Shown piece after piece: positions 5,274-7,329 of a stretch of 7,329 bases of DNA (position 1 is its first letter; the number at the start of each line of letters is the position of its first letter). The position numbers and the translations under genes were made by a program. Under the pieces are notes generated by a model. It saw only the letters and a list, made by a program, of their open reading frames with translations, did no database searches and was not told where the DNA came from. This stretch comes from Actinomycetota bacterium (GTDB lineage: Bacteria; Actinomycetota; Actinomycetes; S36-B12), in assembly GCA_009702725.1 (NCBI GenBank), contig WLHM01000058.1, positions 1-7,329 on the forward strand. Reading direction: 5' to 3'.

Positions 5274-7316
5274 TCACTGAGTCGGCACTGGTGCAGACTC
5301 CATGGAGATTGGCTCACGCGGATCACACACCACGTTTACCGGTTTGCCGGAACTCTTGGCCGCGCGCATCGCTGAAATTACACGCAGTTGTCCGGCTAGC
5401 TGCGCCCCTAAGTCACGCCGCACGACCACTATGCAACGTTCGCCGGCGGGACCGAGAACTTTATGCTCGACCGTCAACAGCGACAGCACGTCGTTGATAT
5501 CGGCAAGCGCACCGTGCAGCACCGCCATTTTGGTATTGGGAGGTAAGCCAGCTGCCGCTCGGTCAGCAAGTTCACGCTGCGCAAACCAAGGAGCATCCCA
5601 TCGAATCAACGCTTGCACGACCGGCTCAGAGTTTTCGGCGGTAATCGCTAAAGGGGCTCGCGGACGAGCTAGCAGTGCCGCACCGAACCATCGACGCGCA
5701 GCTTCTTGGGTGACCTGGAGTTGTGGACGCAGCAATTGCCCTCGAGCGTCCAAAATAATGACAGCCGCATAACCACCATCGGCGATTGGTTCAGCACCTG
5801 GGGTTGCGATCACCAGCGCTGGCGCAGAGCTGACGCTACGGCGCATTGCCGAACCCTGTGACCAGATAACCGGGGTCGATGGGAATGCTCGACCAAACTC
5901 CTCAGCGGTACGCTCGACCCCGATGGCCACCGCGCGTAAGTTCGTGTCACCACATAGGCGACAACTCCAACCGGCCGCAGGTACTCCGCACCAGATGCAG
6001 GTAGGGATGCTTTGACCCGTTGCCAGCCCAAGTGGGCCCCCGCATGAACACCGAGCCGGGGCGCGGCACTGTTGGCACGAAAGGGCGGGCAGATAACCGC
6101 GTCGCGGTACCTGCACTAGAACCGGGCCTAGCTTCAAGCCCTCTTTGGCGACCGACCACGCCATATGCGGGAGCCGGGCAGAGGCCGCTGCCACATCGCG
6201 CGCTAAATCCTCTTGCTCGAGTGCTCGAATAATTGGGGCATTTGACGAGACAGCCTCGCGGGTTGGTGCCAATGACTGTGCCCACCCTTGCTCACACCAA
6301 AGCTGTGTCTCAACACTTCTTGCCGGCGAACCGACCAACAGTGCGCAGCCCCCCGCCGATGAGCGGATAGCCGCTACGTCTCGGGCATTCCAATAGGGCG
6401 CATGTGACTCCCAGAGCGAATCATCTTGGTCATCCCAGACCACCATCAGTTGCAGGTTCGAAACTGGAGCAAAGACAGCTGCTCTGGTTCCGATCACCAA
6501 CCGTGCCGAGCCACGCAAGGCCCGAAGGAACTCACGGTAGCGTCGCTCCGGACCTTGATCGGCGGTCAAGATAGCCGTGGTGTCACGGAGTTCAACAAGC
6601 TCCTGTGCAAGTAAGTCAACATCGTGCGCATCAGGCAGCACCACAATCGCGCTTCCATCAGAATTCACCAGGGTCGCTCGCACTAATGACGCGATGTCTT
6701 GATACCAAGACTGCGCCGGAGCCGAACTCCAAACCCCTCGAGTATTTAGTGAATTACCGCTACTAAGGCGATCTAACAGCACCGAGCCATTCGTATAATT
6801 GCTCCACCGGGTTGCATCGAGGTCGTGTACCTGAAAATTAACTTCAGGTACGCGATATTGCAATGACTCTGCCCGCGCGTGCCTCGGTGGCACCGCACTG
6901 CGAACGACATCTGAGAAGGTACCGGCATAGTGCTCAGCTACCGCCGAAACCAACCCGCAAACTTCAGCGGTGAGGACGCGCTCAGCCGAGACCACTCGCT
7001 CAATTGGACGAAGCGCCTTTCCGGCATCACTAGCTTGCACCCTGCCGACTACAAACCCATTTACCAAGCGCCCGGAAAAGCGCACTCGCACTCGAACCCC
7101 AGGTTGGACCAAGTTATCAAGCAGCTGCGAAATGGTGTAGTCAAAGATGCGGTCAAGTTGTGGAAGCGGTGAGTCGATTCGAACCTGCGCGATTGGCAAC
7201 TTTTCAGCAAGGTCTATAGACAAAGACGGCCCCTTGCGGGGCCGTCGCGCGCCTGATTTGCCGCCTGCAGGCAGCAGTTCCAGTTGATTTGTCTCGGGAT
7301 CGATCGCGGGTCTCAC
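5274..7316 (-). CDS. priA: Primosomal protein N' (PriA), actinobacterial type without helicase motifs
   Basis: Replication-restart factor that recognises branched DNA and loads the primosome. The 680 aa are near the size of actinobacterial homologues. The 3'-DNA-binding domain begins at L-P-I-A-Q-V-R-I-D (40-48) and includes L-D-R-I-F-D-Y (54-60) and P-G-V-R-V-R-V-R-F (72-80). A winged-helix region follows (to about 145). The helicase core is degenerate: no Walker A G-K-T occurs near 195-210, and the DEAH-like box reads W-D-D-Q-D-D (294-299). Four cysteine pairs form the zinc-binding insertion (C414/C417, C423/C425, C440/C443, C452/C455). The third and fourth cysteines are separated by one residue rather than the usual two. 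Lack of helicase motifs is a recognised trait of actinobacterial PriA, so this is not a pseudogene. GTG at 7316-7314 is the earliest start in view. The frame stays open to the window edge, so the true start could lie outside. Q-L-E-L-L-P (11-16) resembles actinobacterial PriA N-termini. Confidence 0.9.
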   Translation of the reverse strand: MRPAIDPETNQLELLPAGGKSGARRPRKGPSLSIDLAEKLPIAQVRIDSPLPQLDRIFDYTISQLLDNLVQPGVRVRVRFSGRLVNGFVVGRVQASDAGKALRPIERVVSAERVLTAEVCGLVSAVAEHYAGTFSDVVRSAVPPRHARAESLQYRVPEVNFQVHDLDATRWSNYTNGSVLLDRLSSGNSLNTRGVWSSAPAQSWYQDIASLVRATLVNSDGSAIVVLPDAHDVDLLAQELVELRDTTAILTADQGPERRYREFLRALRGSARLVIGTRAAVFAPVSNLQLMVVWDDQDDSLWESHAPYWNARDVAAIRSSAGGCALLVGSPARSVETQLWCEQGWAQSLAPTREAVSSNAPIIRALEQEDLARDVAAASARLPHMAWSVAKEGLKLGPVLVQVPRRGYLPALSCQQCRAPARCSCGGPLGLATGQSIPTCIWCGVPAAGWSCRLCGDTNLRAVAIGVERTAEEFGRAFPSTPVIWSQGSAMRRSVSSAPALVIATPGAEPIADGGYAAVIILDARGQLLRPQLQVTQEAARRWFGAALLARPRAPLAITAENSEPVVQALIRWDAPWFAQRELADRAAAGLPPNTKMAVLHGALADINDVLSLLTVEHKVLGPAGERCIVVVRRDLGAQLAGQLRVISAMRAAKSSGKPVNVVCDPREPISMESAPVPTQ
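7225..7246 (-). other. Strong GCAA-tetraloop hairpin inside the 5' end of priA
   Basis: On the minus strand the arms GACGGCCCC and GGGGCCGTC form a perfect 9-bp stem around a GCAA (GNRA-class) loop. The stem is followed by TTTGTCT and then a 10-bp palindrome GTCTATAGAC (7212-7221). Stem plus partial T-run resembles a rho-independent terminator in the direction of priA transcription. However, it lies within codons 24-31 of the priA frame (an R-R-P-R-K-G-P stretch). It could be an attenuator-like element, the terminator of an upstream gene if priA really starts further downstream, or a chance structure from GC-rich codons. The structure is certain on paper; the role is unknown. Confidence 0.4.
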
Positions 7317-7329
7317 ACCCCGGCGACCG

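Noticed and set aside
5302..5772. 156-codon open frame on the plus strand
   Set aside because: It lies wholly antisense to the conserved C-terminal part of priA, has Ser/Ala/Arg-rich composition typical of a shadow frame, and shows no known motif.
5947..6285. 112-codon frame on the minus strand inside priA
   Set aside because: It is an alternate frame over the priA zinc region. The priA frame is continuous with family motifs on both sides, so no frameshift is needed.
7197..7223. TTG codons as alternative priA starts downstream of the hairpin
   Set aside because: Neither TTG (7223-7221 or 7199-7197) has a ribosome-binding site, and upstream residues resemble actinobacterial PriA N-termini, so the GTG at 7316 or an off-window start is preferred.

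Overview
The window is a tightly packed, single-strand block of housekeeping genes. All eight coding regions read on the minus strand, from about 7316 down to 1. In transcription order they are priA (primosomal protein N'), def (peptide deformylase), fmt (Met-tRNA formyltransferase), rsmB/sun (16S rRNA m5C methyltransferase), rpe (ribulose-5-phosphate 3-epimerase), ribD, ribE (riboflavin synthase alpha type), and the first 29 codons of another gene cut off by the left edge. No RNA gene, mobile element, CRISPR array, origin or attachment site is visible, and no gap between genes exceeds 37 nt.

The organism is most likely an actinobacterium (Actinomycetota). The order priA-def-fmt-sun-rpe-ribD-ribE is the actinobacterial arrangement, and the PriA is the actinobacterial form with no recognisable helicase motifs. 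Base composition looks moderate (mid-fifties percent GC by eye, not counted), lower than Streptomyces or Mycobacterium. That would fit aquatic or streamlined actinobacterial lineages, but the sequence does not name one.

Layout, right to left: 7316-5274 priA; 5249-4704 def; 4700-3771 fmt, 3 nt after def; 3774-2425 rsmB, overlapping fmt by ATGA; 2387-1719 rpe after a 37-nt gap; 1703-690 ribD after 15 nt; 680-84 ribE after 9 nt; 87-1 a GTG-started reading frame overlapping ribE by GTGA. The spacing implies one long polycistronic transcript with translational coupling at several junctions. No promoter, FMN riboswitch or convincing internal terminator sits between the genes.

Functionally, def and fmt are the two ends of the N-formylmethionine cycle, and RsmB modifies the ribosome's 16S rRNA. 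Rpe equilibrates xylulose-5-P with ribulose-5-P, and ribulose-5-P is the carbon source for the DHBP branch of riboflavin synthesis. RibD and RibE carry out the middle and last steps of that pathway.

This is essentially an ordinary core-genome region and I see no undescribed system. The points most worth a second look are a strong GCAA-tetraloop hairpin inside the 5' part of priA, replacement of the usual S-x-W-I-T motif in the RibD reductase domain, and the unrecognised N-terminus of the truncated gene after ribE.
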